From Streptomyces sp. NBC_01197 (GTDB taxonomy: Bacteria > Actinomycetota > Actinomycetes > Streptomycetales > Streptomycetaceae): DNA of 64,000 bases. Positions 51,182 through 60,869 of this stretch are shown piece after piece. The stretch covers positions 62,001 to 126,000 of the forward strand of contig NZ_CP108569.1 in NCBI RefSeq assembly GCF_036010505.1, read 5' to 3'. Below the pieces are notes generated by a model. It made no database searches, was not told the origin of the DNA, and worked only from the letters and a program-made list of their open reading frames with translations. Position 1 is the first letter of the stretch. Each line of letters begins with the position of its first letter. Both the position numbers and the translations under genes were made by a program.

Positions 51182-51566
51182 GTTTCTCACCCTTCCCGGG
51201 CTGATGCTGGACTTCCCAGCCTTACGGAGGGGTAGACAGCCCGACACCGCAAAACTCATCGCGTCCGCTACCGGCTACTGGCAGAACGTCCACGGGGCCG
51301 CCAGGACCTGGGCCGTGAACAGACGGCTCTCTTTCCCCCACCCATCCGGGCGACCCGCCATCGCCGTGGAATGTGGCGGGGTGATCGGCGTGAATATCCT
51401 GCGCCCGTGGTGGATCCGGAGACCCGGCCTGGCGGGCCGCAGCCCAGGACCGGCTCCGCCTACTGAGTGCCCTACTGGCGAAGGTGGAGGTGGCCCCGAA
51501 CGAGGGTGTAGCCGGGAAGGGCCGGCTGTCCGCAGGCGGGGTCGAAACGACAGCTCGGCAATGGAC
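51182..51566. other. No gene assigned
   Basis: A plus-strand frame at about 51424-51590 (AWRAAAQDRLRLLSALLAKVEVAPNEGV) looks protein-like but has no start. It may be a relic. Nothing else is seen. Confidence 0.35.
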
Positions 51567-51878
51567 TCAGGAGTCGTACAGCTCGTCGACGAGCGCGAAA
51601 CCGTCCGCGATCCAGGCCAGCTCGGTGCGGGCGCGGGCGATGAGGCCGTCGTAGGCGTACATCTTGTAGCGCACGGCCACGATCTCGCCGTCGGCCATTC
51701 GATTGAGGTGGTTGAGCCCGACGCAGATCAACCGGGCGCCGGGTGGCACCGCCGGAACCAGCCGCACCTCGGACACGGGCCGTGGTGTCATACCGTCAGG
51801 CGCCCGGAACACGCGTCTCCGGGCCGAACCTGCGACGTCGGCGTGCCGCCTCGCCAGTGGGGCCGCTCGATCGGCCAT
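51567..51878 (-). pseudogene. Chimeric remnant with a fumarylacetoacetate-hydrolase-like start
   Basis: 103 codons. VFRAPDGMTPRPVSEVRLVPAVPPGARLICVGLNH matches the N-terminal edge of the FAH family. It switches to unrelated sequence (LNRMADGEIVAVRYKMYAYDGLIARARTELAWIADGFALVDELYDS), which looks like the C-terminus of another protein. The FAH catalytic core is absent. Confidence 0.5.
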
Positions 51879-51905
51879 GGAGGGATCGGGTGGAGGCTGC
51901 CGCGG

Positions 51906-52922
51906 TCATCCCGTCGTGCTCTCGCGGACGGCCAGGTGGTGGGGGGCCCACAGTTCGGCGGGCGGCGCGTCCGGGGTGTCGGTGAGGCGGCCGATGAGGC
52001 GCTCCACCGCGAGGCGGGCGATCGTTGCCTTGTCGGGCGAGATGGTGGTCAGGGTGGGGGTGCTGTAGCGGCCGGTCTCGATGTCGTCGAACCCCACGAC
52101 GGCGACGTCCTGCGGGACTCGCAGGCCGCGGGTGAGCAGGGTGCGGATGGCGCCCTCGGCGAGCAGGTCGTTGTAGCAGAAGACCGCGTCGGGCGGGCCC
52201 TGCGGGTGGTCGAGCAGGGCAGCCATGGCCGCGGCGCCGTCGGAGCGGTGGAAGCGGGGGGTGGGGACGACCAGGGAGTCGTCGACGGCCAGGCCCCGCG
52301 CTGCGTGGGCGTCGCGGTAGCCGCGGGTGCGTAGTTGGGCGGTCTCGCCGGTTTCGTAGGGCTGTTCGCCGACCGCGGCGATCCGTCGGCGGCCGATGCT
52401 GAGCAGGTGCGCGGTAGCGGTGTACGCGGCGGTGACGTTGTCGATGGCGACGTGGTCGTAGGGACTCTCGGCGATGCGCTCGCCGAGCAGCACCAACGGC
52501 TCGGAGCCGTCGCGCCGCATGAGGTCGGCCTGGGAGAGCGAGAGGGGGCTGAGGATGACGCCGTCGAAGAGGGCCGCGCTGGCGCCGCGCATGATCAGTT
52601 CCCGTTCCCGCTCGGGCTCGCCGTCGGTCTGGTCAACCACGACGGTGTAGCCGAACTTCCGGCCTTCGGCGATGACGGAACGGGTCAGTTCGGAGAAGTA
52701 CGGCACATCCAGTTCGGGGACGACCAACGCGAGCAGTCCGGTGCGTCCGCGCTTGAGGTTGCGCGCCAGCAGATTGGGCCGGTAGCCGAGTTCAGCGACC
52801 GCCTTCTCCACCCGAAGCCGGGTCTTGTCGGAGACCTGCGCGTACCCGTTGACAACATTGGACACCGTGCGGATCGAGACGCCTGCGCGGGCGGCGACGT
52901 CACGCAGTCGGGTGGTGGCCAT
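51906..52922 (-). CDS. LacI family transcriptional regulator
   Basis: 338 residues. N-terminal LacI HTH: TRLRDVAARAGVSIRTVSNVVNGYAQVSDKTRLRVEKAVAELGYRPN, followed by NLKRGRTGLLALVVPELDVPYFSELTRSV, the periplasmic-binding-like effector domain, and VVGFDDIETGRYSTPTLTTI. It lies downstream of the glycosidase-transporter genes on the same strand. Its likely operators are the TTGCAACGTTGCAA palindromes upstream of the binding protein and of the sialidase-like gene. Confidence 0.9.
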   Translation of the reverse strand: MATTRLRDVAARAGVSIRTVSNVVNGYAQVSDKTRLRVEKAVAELGYRPNLLARNLKRGRTGLLALVVPELDVPYFSELTRSVIAEGRKFGYTVVVDQTDGEPERERELIMRGASAALFDGVILSPLSLSQADLMRRDGSEPLVLLGERIAESPYDHVAIDNVTAAYTATAHLLSIGRRRIAAVGEQPYETGETAQLRTRGYRDAHAARGLAVDDSLVVPTPRFHRSDGAAAMAALLDHPQGPPDAVFCYNDLLAEGAIRTLLTRGLRVPQDVAVVGFDDIETGRYSTPTLTTISPDKATIARLAVERLIGRLTDTPDAPPAELWAPHHLAVRESTTG

Positions 52923-52990
52923 CGTGGTCCTTTCGGGCCTGTCCCGGCTCGGTCGAGCCGGGAGGCAGACAGCTTATTGAGTATCCGTCG

Positions 52991-53032
52991 GCCCCGGCGC
53001 CGGGGCCTTGCCGCGGGGCCCGGCGCCGGGCG
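52991..53032 (-). terminator. Palindromic GC-rich hairpins after the GH2 gene
   Basis: Two perfect palindromes (GCCCCGGCGCCGGGGC at 52991-53006 and GCCCGGCGCCGGGC at 53018-53031), which can also pair with each other, directly follow the GH2 stop. Confidence 0.45.
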
Positions 53033-53037
53033 CCTTC

Positions 53038-55085
53038 TCAGCGTTCGGCCACGTCCACACACGTGCTGCCGATCACTTGGCCAGAGGCAAAGGCCAGGAG
53101 GTGCAACCGCGCCGAGGCGAGGCCGTCCGGCAGGCTTTCGGACACATGGAGGGGCTCGCTGAGCCGGTAGGGCCGCACGGTGACCGGGGCATGGCCGCCG
53201 CTGCCGGGCTTCAGGGCGCCGGCCGAGCTCAGCGCCGGCCCCCATGCCGCGGCCAGGGCGATCTCCACCGGCTCGGGGCCGTGGTGGGAGATCCGCACGT
53301 CGAAGGCAACCTTGCGGTCGCCGCCGGCCACCAGGTCCCGGCCGGGCGCGACGGGCTCGACGTCGACGACCACCACGGTGTCGGCGTTGGCGTGGGCGGC
53401 CGGGTTCGCCCCGCCGTCCTTCAGCGTCCGGTCGAAGGCGTAGATGCCGGCCATCTCGTGCTCGATGTCGTACAGCTCGGTCCACACGTACCCGGAGAGC
53501 ACGTCGTGGCTGCGCAGCTCCTGTGTCTGCCAGCGCTGGTTCCAGCCGCGTTCGACGCTGGTCTTGCCTCCGCCGAACTCGCTGTTGAGGTTCGGGACCT
53601 GGGGTGTGGGACTGCCGTCGGCCATGACGAGCTTGCGCACGATGTTGCCGCCGCCCAGGCCCACCGGGAAGCCGTTCTCGCCGTCGGTGAGCAGGGCGCG
53701 GACCTTGGCGGACCATCCGGCCGGCGTCTCGTCGTAGATGTGCCAGTCGACGAGATCGGTGGCCACGTGCGTCCAGCCGGAGTTGTCGACCACAGGCCGG
53801 GTGCTGTCCAGGCTCTTCAGCAGGTCGTAGGCGCGGCGGACCGCGTGCTGCTTGGCGGGGTCGCCGGGGATGTCCCAGTCCAGGCCCCACTCCTCGTTGT
53901 ACAGTCCCCAGATGACGATGCTGGGGTGGTTGCCGTCGCGGGTGACCATCGGTTCGATCTGGGCGTCGAAACGGGCGGCGGCCTCCTCGCTGTAGACGCC
54001 CGTGGAGGCGGGCTCGGCCCACACCAGCATGCCGAGCCGGTCGGCGTGGTGCAGGAAGCGCGGGTCCTCCAGCTTCAGGTGCTTGCGGACCAGGTTGAAG
54101 CCGGCCTCCCGGGCCAGTTCCAGGTCAGCGGTGAATGCCTGGTCGTCGGGGGCGGTCAGGCCGGTATGCGGCCAGTAACCCTGGTCGAGCACACCGCGTA
54201 CGTAGAGCCTTTCGCCGTTGAGCAGCAAGGTGTCGCCGCTGACCTCGATGCTGCGCAGGCCGGTGGCCGCGGCGACCTGGTCGGTGCCGTCCGCAGAGTC
54301 CAGGGTCGCGGTGACACCGTACAGGTACGGGTCGGTGGGCGACCAGAGCCGCGGTGCGTCGAGGGGCAGGGTGACCCGGACGGGCCCGGCGCCGGGGGCC
54401 TCGACGGTCACCGGCCGGCCGCCGGCGGCCTGGACGGTCAGCCGCGTGCCGGCCGGGCGGGGGCCGGCGAGCGCGACGTCGGCCACGATGGCGTCCAGAC
54501 CCCGCGAAGGGGTCAGCGTGAGGGAGGCGATGTGGGTGGCCGGCCGCGCCTCCAGCCACACGGGCTGCCAGATGCCGCTGGTCGGAGTGAACGCGCAGTC
54601 GTCGTAGTCATCGCGCGGGATACTGCGCTGCTTGCCGTGGACGATCTCACGCTTGTCGACGGGCGCGTGGACGCGGACGAGGAGGGTGGCGCTGTCTCGT
54701 CCGGCGAGCGCGTCGGTGATGTCGAACTCGAACGGCGTGTAGCCGCCCTCGTGTTCGCCGACCTCGGTGCCGTCCACCCACACCCGGGCGTGGTGGTGGA
54801 CGGCACCGAAGTGCAGCACGACGCGCAGGCCCTGCCAGTCGGCGGGCACGGCCAGGGTGCGCCGGTACCAGCCGTGCTCCAGCCAGTGCGTGGCGATGCC
54901 GGACGCCTCGGTCTCCCAGGCGAAGGGCACGGTGATCGCCTGCGTCCACTGTTCGTCGCGGACCATGCTCTCCGAGGTCGCGGCCCCGGACGGATCGGGG
55001 GCGAAGTCCCAGATGCCGTTGAGGGTTCGCCAGGCGTGCGAGCGGTCGAAGTGCGGGCGGGGATATTCGGGGCGGACCGAGGTCA
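53038..55085 (-). CDS. Glycoside hydrolase family 2 enzyme
   Basis: 682 residues from GTG 55085 (GGAGAG upstream). A jelly-roll sugar-binding domain (RPHFDRSHAWRTLNGIWDFAPDPSG, VVLHFGAVHHHARVWVDGTEVGEHEGGYTPFEFD) and an immunoglobulin-like domain lead to a TIM barrel with LYVRGVLDQGYWP, GFNLVRKHLKLEDPRFLHHADRLGMLVWAE, IVIWGLYNEEWGLDWD (acid/base Glu, about 393) and NLNSEFGGGK (nucleophile Glu, about 502). It lacks a signal peptide, so it acts inside the cell on an imported oligosaccharide. Specificity (galactoside, glucuronide, mannoside or arabinoside) cannot be told. Confidence 0.9.
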
Positions 55086-55169
55086 CTGGGGGCTCTCCAG
55101 GGTGGGCGGTACGAGAAGACGGTGGGCGCCGGAGGCTGCCGGTCCGGCCGCGGGCGGCTCGGAGCAGAT

Positions 55170-56093
55170 TCAGCCGGTGGTACTGCCCTGCAGGGCTCCG
55201 CCTCTGAAGTACTTCTCCAGGAACAGGAACAGCAGGATCAGCGGCAGGATCGTGACCAGGCCGCCGGCGATGAGGACGGGGACCAGCTCGGCCTTGGACC
55301 CGGTCTCGGCCGCGTGGGACAGCGAGGACAGGCCGACGGTGAGCGGGTAGAGCTGGCTGCGGCTGAAGATGATCAGCGGCAGGAAGTAGTTGTTCCACAC
55401 CGCGACGACAGTCAGCAGCAGCACTGTGACCAGGCCGGGCACGGTCAGCGGCAGCACGATGCGCAGGAAGATGCGGATCTCGCTGGCGCCGTCCATGCGG
55501 GCGGCGTCGATCAGGTCGCGGGGCACGGAGGAGTCGATGTAGGTGCGCATCAGGTAAATGCCGACCGGGGAGACCATGCTCGGAAGGATCATGCCCCACA
55601 CCGAGTTGACCAGCCCGACCTTGGCGTACACCAGGAACAGCGGCAGGGCCACCGAGGTGATGGGCACCAGCAGCGTGGACATCACCAGGTAGAACAGTGC
55701 GTTGGCACCGCGGAAGCCGAAGCGGGCGAAGCCGTAGCCGGCCATGGCCGACAGGATCGTGGCGCCGATCGCCGCGCTCGCCGCATAGAGCAGGGTGTTT
55801 CCCAGCCAGTGCAGGTAGACGCCGGCGCCGCTGACGTTGTGGCCCAGGGCCGAGAGGTTCTGAAGGAGGTGGAAGGGGCGGGCGAACCAGAAGCCGTTGG
55901 TGCTGTAGACGTTGGCCTGTGTCTTGGTCGCGTTGATCATCAGCCAGGCCACCGGGGCCAGGATGAACAGCGCGAACGCCGCGCAGATCAGGGTCAGCAC
56001 GGTGACGGTGCCGCGGCGCAGCCCGTACAGGTGGATGGGCACGGTGTCGGTGGGGCGCTTTGCGGGGCGCCTGGCGAATCGTTTGCTGCTCAT
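55170..56093 (-). CDS. ABC sugar transporter permease (MalG type)
   Basis: 307 residues, six TM helices (FALFILAPVAWLMINA first). The EAA loop is YIDSSVPRDLIDAARMDGASEIRIFLRIVLPLTVPG. ATG 56093 overlaps the stop of the preceding permease by 4 bases. It imports a carbohydrate together with the partner permease, the lipoprotein and an ATPase encoded elsewhere (MsiK-type sharing is usual in Streptomyces). Confidence 0.9.
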   Translation of the reverse strand: MSSKRFARRPAKRPTDTVPIHLYGLRRGTVTVLTLICAAFALFILAPVAWLMINATKTQANVYSTNGFWFARPFHLLQNLSALGHNVSGAGVYLHWLGNTLLYAASAAIGATILSAMAGYGFARFGFRGANALFYLVMSTLLVPITSVALPLFLVYAKVGLVNSVWGMILPSMVSPVGIYLMRTYIDSSVPRDLIDAARMDGASEIRIFLRIVLPLTVPGLVTVLLLTVVAVWNNYFLPLIIFSRSQLYPLTVGLSSLSHAAETGSKAELVPVLIAGGLVTILPLILLFLFLEKYFRGGALQGSTTG

Positions 56094-57076
56094 CGGAACT
56101 CCCCCGCCCGCTTGCGGATCGCGAAGGCGCCGAGCGACAGGGCGCCGATGATCAGGGCAAGGACGACGGCCGCGGCGGCGCCCAGGTTGTAGTCGCCGCT
56201 GCCGACGGCTGTGTTGTAGACGTACAGGGTGGGTGTGAAGCCGTACGAGACGGCCTGCGGCTGGAAGGCGGCCAGGATGGACGGCTCCGTGAACAGCTGC
56301 AGTGCGCCGACGGTGTTGAGGAAGCACAGCATGACGATGGTGGGGCGGACCATGGGCAGCTTCAGGCGCATGACGATCGTGCCGAGCCGGGCCCCGTCCA
56401 TGACGGCCGCCTCGGTGACGTGCTGCGGAATGGACTTCAGGGAGGTGTAGAGGATGGTCACGTTGTAACCGGTCCACTCCCAGATCACGATGACGATGAT
56501 CGTGGGCAGGATCAACTTCGAGGAGAAGAAGTCCACGTGTCCGAAGCCGAGGGTGTGCATCAGCTTGGCGTAGGGGCCGAATCCCGGCAGCAGCAGGAAG
56601 GACCACATCACCGCGGCCACCACGCCGGGCACGGCGAAGGGCATGAAGAACACCGTACGGAAGAACCGGGCGTACTTCACCACCCCGGCGTCGAAGAGCG
56701 CGGCGAAGAAGAAGCCCAGGGCTATGGTCACCGGCACCTGGACGCCTGTGAAGACCAGCACTCGGCGTACGCCGTCCCAGAACTCGGCCGAGTGCAGCAC
56801 CGTGCTGTAGTTGGCGAACCCCGAGTAGTGGGTGCCGCCGACGAGCCGGGTGGTCTGCATGCTGTCGTAGACCGCGTAGCCCGTGGGCACCAGCATGAAG
56901 AGGGCCAGGGCCAGCATGTGCGGGCTGATGAACACCGCCCCGGGCCACTGCCGGCTGCGGGCCCGGCGCCGGGCGGGCCGGCGCGCGGCCGCGGCGCGGG
57001 GGGGACCGGTCCCGTCGGCGGGGGTGACGCCGGGCGCTCGGGGCGGCGGCGCGTGGGGTGTGGTTTTCTGGACCAC
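56090..57076 (-). CDS. ABC sugar transporter permease (MalF type)
   Basis: 328 residues from GTG 57076 (AGGAG 8 bases upstream), preferred to the ATG at 57109. A long basic Pro/Ala cytoplasmic N-terminus (residues 1-40) precedes the first TM (SPHMLALALFMLVPTGYAVYDS). EAA loop: SLKSIPQHVTEAAVMDGARLGTIVMRLKLPMVRP. It is translationally coupled to the MalG-type permease. Confidence 0.9.
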   Translation of the reverse strand: MVQKTTPHAPPPRAPGVTPADGTGPPRAAAARRPARRRARSRQWPGAVFISPHMLALALFMLVPTGYAVYDSMQTTRLVGGTHYSGFANYSTVLHSAEFWDGVRRVLVFTGVQVPVTIALGFFFAALFDAGVVKYARFFRTVFFMPFAVPGVVAAVMWSFLLLPGFGPYAKLMHTLGFGHVDFFSSKLILPTIIVIVIWEWTGYNVTILYTSLKSIPQHVTEAAVMDGARLGTIVMRLKLPMVRPTIVMLCFLNTVGALQLFTEPSILAAFQPQAVSYGFTPTLYVYNTAVGSGDYNLGAAAAVVLALIIGALSLGAFAIRKRAGEFR

Positions 57077-57113
57077 GATCTCGTCTCCTTCCTTGCGATC
57101 CCTTGTCATCTCC

Positions 57114-58532
57114 TCAGCCCTCGGTGACGGTGAAGCCCTGTGCCTTGGCGTACTTGACCATCTGCTGCTGGAAGGTCTTGAACGCCTGCGGCAGGGTCTG
57201 GGTGCCCTTGGTGACCTCGGCGAAAGTTGAGGTCCACTGGGTGAGTACCGCGGTCATGATCGGCGGCCACTGGGCGGCCTCGGCTTTCTGCGCCGCTTTG
57301 GCGAAGACCTTATTGGGCTGGGAGGTGCCGGAGATCGGCAGCGTGCGGCTCTGGAAGGCCGGCGAGTTCAGCAGCGGCGTGTAGGCGGGGAAAGCGCCGG
57401 CGACATCGCCGCTGAGGATCCGCCAGGCATCGGCGGAGCCGCCGAACCACTTGACGAACGTCGCGGCCTCCTTGGCGTGGGCGCCGCCCTTGACCACGGC
57501 CAGTGTGGAGCCGCCCCAGTTGCCTTCGAGGTCCTGGCCGGCCTGCGTCTGCGGCATGGGGGCCGCCCGCCAGTCGCCGATGGTCTTCTTGATACTTCCC
57601 TGCATGCCCACCGGCCCCCAGGCCGGGCTGATGCGCGCGGCATCGGCGCCGCCATCGAGGTTGGCCCACTGGGCGGGTGAGAAGTCGGCTGCGGTGCTGA
57701 CTTCCTTCTTGCCGATCATGCCCTGCCACAGGTTCGCGAAGGCGGTCTGGGCGGGCCCGGTGAAGTTGATCCCCAGCTTGTCGCCACCGCTGTAGGTGAA
57801 CGGGAACGCGCCGTACTGCTGCATGAGCGCGAGCACGTCCTGAGCGTCGACCGGGTCGAAGTTGGTGATCGCGGCTTTGGGATCGGCGGCGTGCAGCTTG
57901 TCGGCCGCGGCGGCGAAGTCGCTCCAGGTGGCAGGCACCGCGATCTTGTGCTGCGTGAAGACCCTGGAGTTGTAGTAGAGCCCCAGCGGGCCGAGGTCGA
58001 CGGGCATCGCGAACTGCGCCGAACCCTGGATGACCTGCGACCACGCGGCGGGGGCCTCGTTCGTCCTGGCGTCGCCGACACCGTACGGCGTCAGGTCCAC
58101 CAGCGATTTGGTGATCTCGAACGACGGCAGTTCGAAGTACTCGATCTGCGCCACGTCGGGGGCACCGGAGTTGGCCTTGAGCGCGTCGCTGAGCTTGACG
58201 TACTCGTCGCCCGCGGCACCGGCGTTCTCCAGCTTGACGCAGATGCCGGGATGGGTCTGGTTGAACTTCTTGACCACCAGGTCGTAGCCGGCCGACCAGC
58301 CCCAGAAGGTCAGGTTCGTGGCGCCCGAGTGGCAGCCGGAGCCGCCGGCGGCGGTACTGCCGGTCCCGCCGGGTACGGCAGTGGCGGTGGTGTCGCCGCT
58401 GCTGCCGCAGGCGGCCAGGACGACGGTCGCCAGCGCTGCCGCTCCGGTCGTCGCGGCCCACCGGCGGCCCCGGCCGCGCAGGCGGCCTCTGCCCGTTCCG
58501 CGTGTCCCTGTGCCTGTGTAGTCTCCGGACAT
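57114..58532 (-). CDS. ABC transporter solute-binding lipoprotein
   Basis: 472 residues from ATG 58532 (GGAG 8 bases upstream). A signal peptide ends in lipobox LAAC (Cys about 42), followed by a Gly/Ser/Thr-rich linker. The family-1 extracellular binding fold shows TNLTFWGWSAGYDLVVKKFNQTHPGICVKLENAGAAGDEYVKL, DVAQIEYFELPSF, and QFAMPVDLGPLGLYYN. It is the first gene of the transporter operon. TTGCAACGTTGCAA lies 53 bases upstream of its start, suggesting LacI repression. Confidence 0.9.
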   Translation of the reverse strand: MSGDYTGTGTRGTGRGRLRGRGRRWAATTGAAALATVVLAACGSSGDTTATAVPGGTGSTAAGGSGCHSGATNLTFWGWSAGYDLVVKKFNQTHPGICVKLENAGAAGDEYVKLSDALKANSGAPDVAQIEYFELPSFEITKSLVDLTPYGVGDARTNEAPAAWSQVIQGSAQFAMPVDLGPLGLYYNSRVFTQHKIAVPATWSDFAAAADKLHAADPKAAITNFDPVDAQDVLALMQQYGAFPFTYSGGDKLGINFTGPAQTAFANLWQGMIGKKEVSTAADFSPAQWANLDGGADAARISPAWGPVGMQGSIKKTIGDWRAAPMPQTQAGQDLEGNWGGSTLAVVKGGAHAKEAATFVKWFGGSADAWRILSGDVAGAFPAYTPLLNSPAFQSRTLPISGTSQPNKVFAKAAQKAEAAQWPPIMTAVLTQWTSTFAEVTKGTQTLPQAFKTFQQQMVKYAKAQGFTVTEG

Positions 58533-58584
58533 CTCGCTCACTCCATGGTGCGTAATGCAACGACGCAAAGCCATAAGCAGTAAC

Positions 58585-58598
58585 TTGCAACGTTGCAA
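58585..58598. promoter_or_regulatory. LacI operator in front of the transporter operon
   Basis: TTGCAACGTTGCAA is a perfect 14-bp palindrome with a central CG, typical for LacI-family proteins. A weaker TGCAACGACGCAAA lies at 58554-58567. Confidence 0.75.
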
Positions 58599-58688
58599 GG
58601 GTTTCGTTTGTCACGTCGGACCGCCTCGGCGGCGGGCGCCGGGGACGTGGCCGACGCCGCGTCGGCCCGTCCGGGGCCGGGCCGGGTG

Positions 58689-58722
58689 CCGCGTGGGGCC
58701 CTGCGGGCAGGACCCCACGCGG
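58689..58722 (-). terminator. Hairpin terminator after the secreted propeller enzyme
   Basis: CCGCGTGGGG pairs with CCCCACGCGG, with an inner CCTGC/GCAGG stem. It starts 9 bases after the stop on the minus strand. Confidence 0.7.
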
Positions 58723-58731
58723 AGTTGACCG

Positions 58732-60396
58732 CTACGGGATGTTCCACACCTGGGTGAACAGCCCGTTGCAGTCGTAGATCTGCAGTTGCGTGCCGTTGTC
58801 GGTCTTGGCCTGCGGGTCGTCCAGGCAGCGCCCGGACTGCGGGTTCAGCAGCGAGCCGTTGGCCTGGTGGACCCACTGCTGGCCGCCGACGCCGTTGCAG
58901 TCCCACAGCTCGACGGGAGAAGAGTTCGCCGTGCCGTCGGCCACGATGTCCAGGCACTTGCCGAAGGCGCGCACGGTGCCGTCCGACTCGATCGACCACT
59001 GCTGGCCCGGGATGGCCGTGGCGTTGCAGTCCCACAGCTGCACCTTGTTGCCTCTGGTGGAGGTGTTGGTGTCCACGTCCACGCACTTGCCGGTGGTGCC
59101 GGGGCCGGTGATGTGGCCCGTGGGCCCGGGAGTCACGTCGACGCCGAAGCGCACCTCGCACTTGCCGTTGCTCAGATGCGTGCCGGCCATGTACAGGACC
59201 GTGGACCCGTCGGCGGAGGGCAGGATCGGCGAGCTGTATCCCGGACAGGCCGTCTCACCGCTGTCGTAACCGCCGGTGGGGTCGACCACCACGGGCGCCG
59301 TGGTCTCGGTCCAGGCCCCGCTGCCCAGGTTGGTGTTGGCCAGCATGACGCTGCCGGACTCCTTCATCACGGTGATCGCGCCGTCGTTGCCGGTCACCAC
59401 GCGCTGGCCGGACAGCAGCAGGGTGCCGTTGCCGCCGCCCGAGGAGCTCCAGGCCAGTTGCGGGGTGTGCAGGAAGTGGCGGCCGTCCGCTGTCTGCGCG
59501 AGGCTGCCGAGACTGCCAGGGGTCCAGTTCAGCGCGTCAGGCGAGGTCTTGACGTAGACCGAACACGCGGTGTCGGGGTCGTAGCCGGCCTTGCAGTCCT
59601 CGTAAGCCATGGCGTATGAGCCGTTCGGCAGCTTGGCGACCGAGGCCATGCCCGGCCGCTGCACGTTGTCGTGCACGGCGACGTCGTACACCTCACTCCC
59701 CCAGGTGGCCCCGCCGTCGGTGCTCACGACATGGGCCACGACCTGGTTGTACCCCTGGGCCGAGGGCCGCTCGTCGGAGAAGAAGCACACCAGGCCGCCG
59801 TTGGAGGCCACGGTGAACTCCGGCTCCCAGATGCCGTGGCCCATGGTGTTCGCGGTCCCCGACTCGCTCGCGCAGGAACTACGGTACGACCAGGTGGCGC
59901 CGTGGTCGGTACTGACGAACACCTCGACGGACTGCTGGGTGTAGTCGCCGTGGTTCCACGCTGTGCCCGAGGCCAGCAGCGTCCCGGCCGGCAGCGAGCC
60001 CTCGGCCTGCGGGAGTTCGTACAGCGTGGGACCGTCCAGGTCCCAGCCGTGCACGGTGTCGGTGACGGTGCTGATCGGCGAGGCGCTCCAGTGGGCGCCA
60101 CCGTCGGTCGAGCGGTAGATCGGAAAGCTCGCCTTGGCGCTACCGGCGCCGGAGTGGGCGAAGGTGGCGAGCAGGGTGCCGTTGGAACCGCCGCTGTGCT
60201 CCAGCCGGATCACCCGCGGATAGCTGGCGTCCTCGTTGGGGTTCGCTGAGATGTTCGGCGTGTACAGCGTGCCGGTGGTCGCCGCGGCCGAGGCGGGTCC
60301 CCCGGCGAGCGTCAGGCCGAAGACGGCCAGGGCGATCGCCGCAAAAAAGGCTCCCGGCCGGGACAGCCACCGGGGTGTTCTCTTCCTGTGCATCAA
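58732..60396 (-). CDS. Secreted sialidase/GH93-like beta-propeller with RICIN (CBM13) domain
   Basis: 554 residues. A signal peptide (FFAAIALAVFGLTLAGGPASAAA) is followed by a six-bladed propeller of about 370 residues (YPRVIRLEHSGGSNGTLLATF, then FPIYRSTDGGAHWSASP, VEVFVSTDHGATWSYRSS, VVSTDGGATWGSEV). The Asp-boxes SxDxGxxW identify sialidase-like or exo-arabinanase (GH93) folds; the order of motifs looks closer to GH93, but this is not decisive. A ricin-B trefoil follows (GKCVDVDTNTSTRGNKVQLWDC, QQWSIESDGTVRAFGKCLDI, GRCLDD, QVWNIP). It is preceded by two LacI-type palindromes. Confidence 0.85.
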   Translation of the reverse strand: MMHRKRTPRWLSRPGAFFAAIALAVFGLTLAGGPASAAATTGTLYTPNISANPNEDASYPRVIRLEHSGGSNGTLLATFAHSGAGSAKASFPIYRSTDGGAHWSASPISTVTDTVHGWDLDGPTLYELPQAEGSLPAGTLLASGTAWNHGDYTQQSVEVFVSTDHGATWSYRSSCASESGTANTMGHGIWEPEFTVASNGGLVCFFSDERPSAQGYNQVVAHVVSTDGGATWGSEVYDVAVHDNVQRPGMASVAKLPNGSYAMAYEDCKAGYDPDTACSVYVKTSPDALNWTPGSLGSLAQTADGRHFLHTPQLAWSSSGGGNGTLLLSGQRVVTGNDGAITVMKESGSVMLANTNLGSGAWTETTAPVVVDPTGGYDSGETACPGYSSPILPSADGSTVLYMAGTHLSNGKCEVRFGVDVTPGPTGHITGPGTTGKCVDVDTNTSTRGNKVQLWDCNATAIPGQQWSIESDGTVRAFGKCLDIVADGTANSSPVELWDCNGVGGQQWVHQANGSLLNPQSGRCLDDPQAKTDNGTQLQIYDCNGLFTQVWNIP

Positions 60397-60512
60397 GCGC
60401 TCCTTCGCAGACAGGCGCAGCCAGGTACGGCGGGGTGGGAACGTGCGGGAAGGATCGGAACGGCACGCCGGGCGATGCGTCGGCCGGGTGCCGAGAGGGG
60501 AGGACCGGCCCG

Positions 60513-60526
60513 ATGCAACGTTGCAA
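60513..60526. promoter_or_regulatory. LacI operator (distal) before the propeller enzyme
   Basis: ATGCAACGTTGCAA contains the 12-bp palindrome TGCAACGTTGCA, one mismatch from the 14-mer at 58585. Confidence 0.7.
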
Positions 60527-60548
60527 AATTGGCACGCCGGGCCGCCTG

Positions 60549-60562
60549 TTGCAACGTTGCAA
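60549..60562. promoter_or_regulatory. LacI operator (second) before the propeller enzyme
   Basis: A perfect TTGCAACGTTGCAA, 36 bases from the other site centre to centre. The two sites may be bound cooperatively. Confidence 0.75.
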
Positions 60563-60725
60563 GGGATGGCGGGAGGTTACCCCGCCATCTCGCCCCTCCA
60601 CAACGGGGCCGGTGAACATTTATCGGAGGCTCATTCCGGCCATGCGCGCGTGACGCCCCGGAGCTGCGGCTGTGCTATCTGTGTCGTGTTGCGTGCGCGT
60701 CGGCGTCTTGCCGCATCGAGAGAGT

Positions 60726-60869
60726 GTGGCTCCGGAGGAAAACGCCGCGGTACGGGCTGAGTTGGAGGCTTTCACGGAGGAGGCGTTGGCGTTCACGGAG
60801 GAGGCCTTCGAGTCGTTCGCGCGTAAGATCAGCGCCGTCCGTGACGGAGGTACCTGCGGGGACCACTGA
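60726..60869 (+). CDS. Possible small acidic protein
   Basis: 47 codons from GTG 60726 (VAPEENAAVRAELEAFTEEALAFTEEAFESFARKIS). It contains a duplicated helix motif (AFTEEA twice, mirrored by a DNA repeat TTCACGGAGGAGGC). No family is known and the start is uncertain. Confidence 0.3.
   Translation: MAPEENAAVRAELEAFTEEALAFTEEAFESFARKISAVRDGGTCGDH

Noticed and set aside
53008..55350. A 780-codon plus-strand ORF over the GH2 gene
   Set aside because: It is the reverse-frame shadow of a GH2 enzyme with all catalytic motifs. It has no family pattern of its own and a Gly/Val/Arg-rich composition typical of high-GC shadows.
56060..57127. A 355-codon plus-strand ORF opposite the MalF-type permease
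   Set aside because: The opposite strand has a permease with six TM helices and an EAA loop. This frame is Gln/His/Gly-rich shadow sequence.
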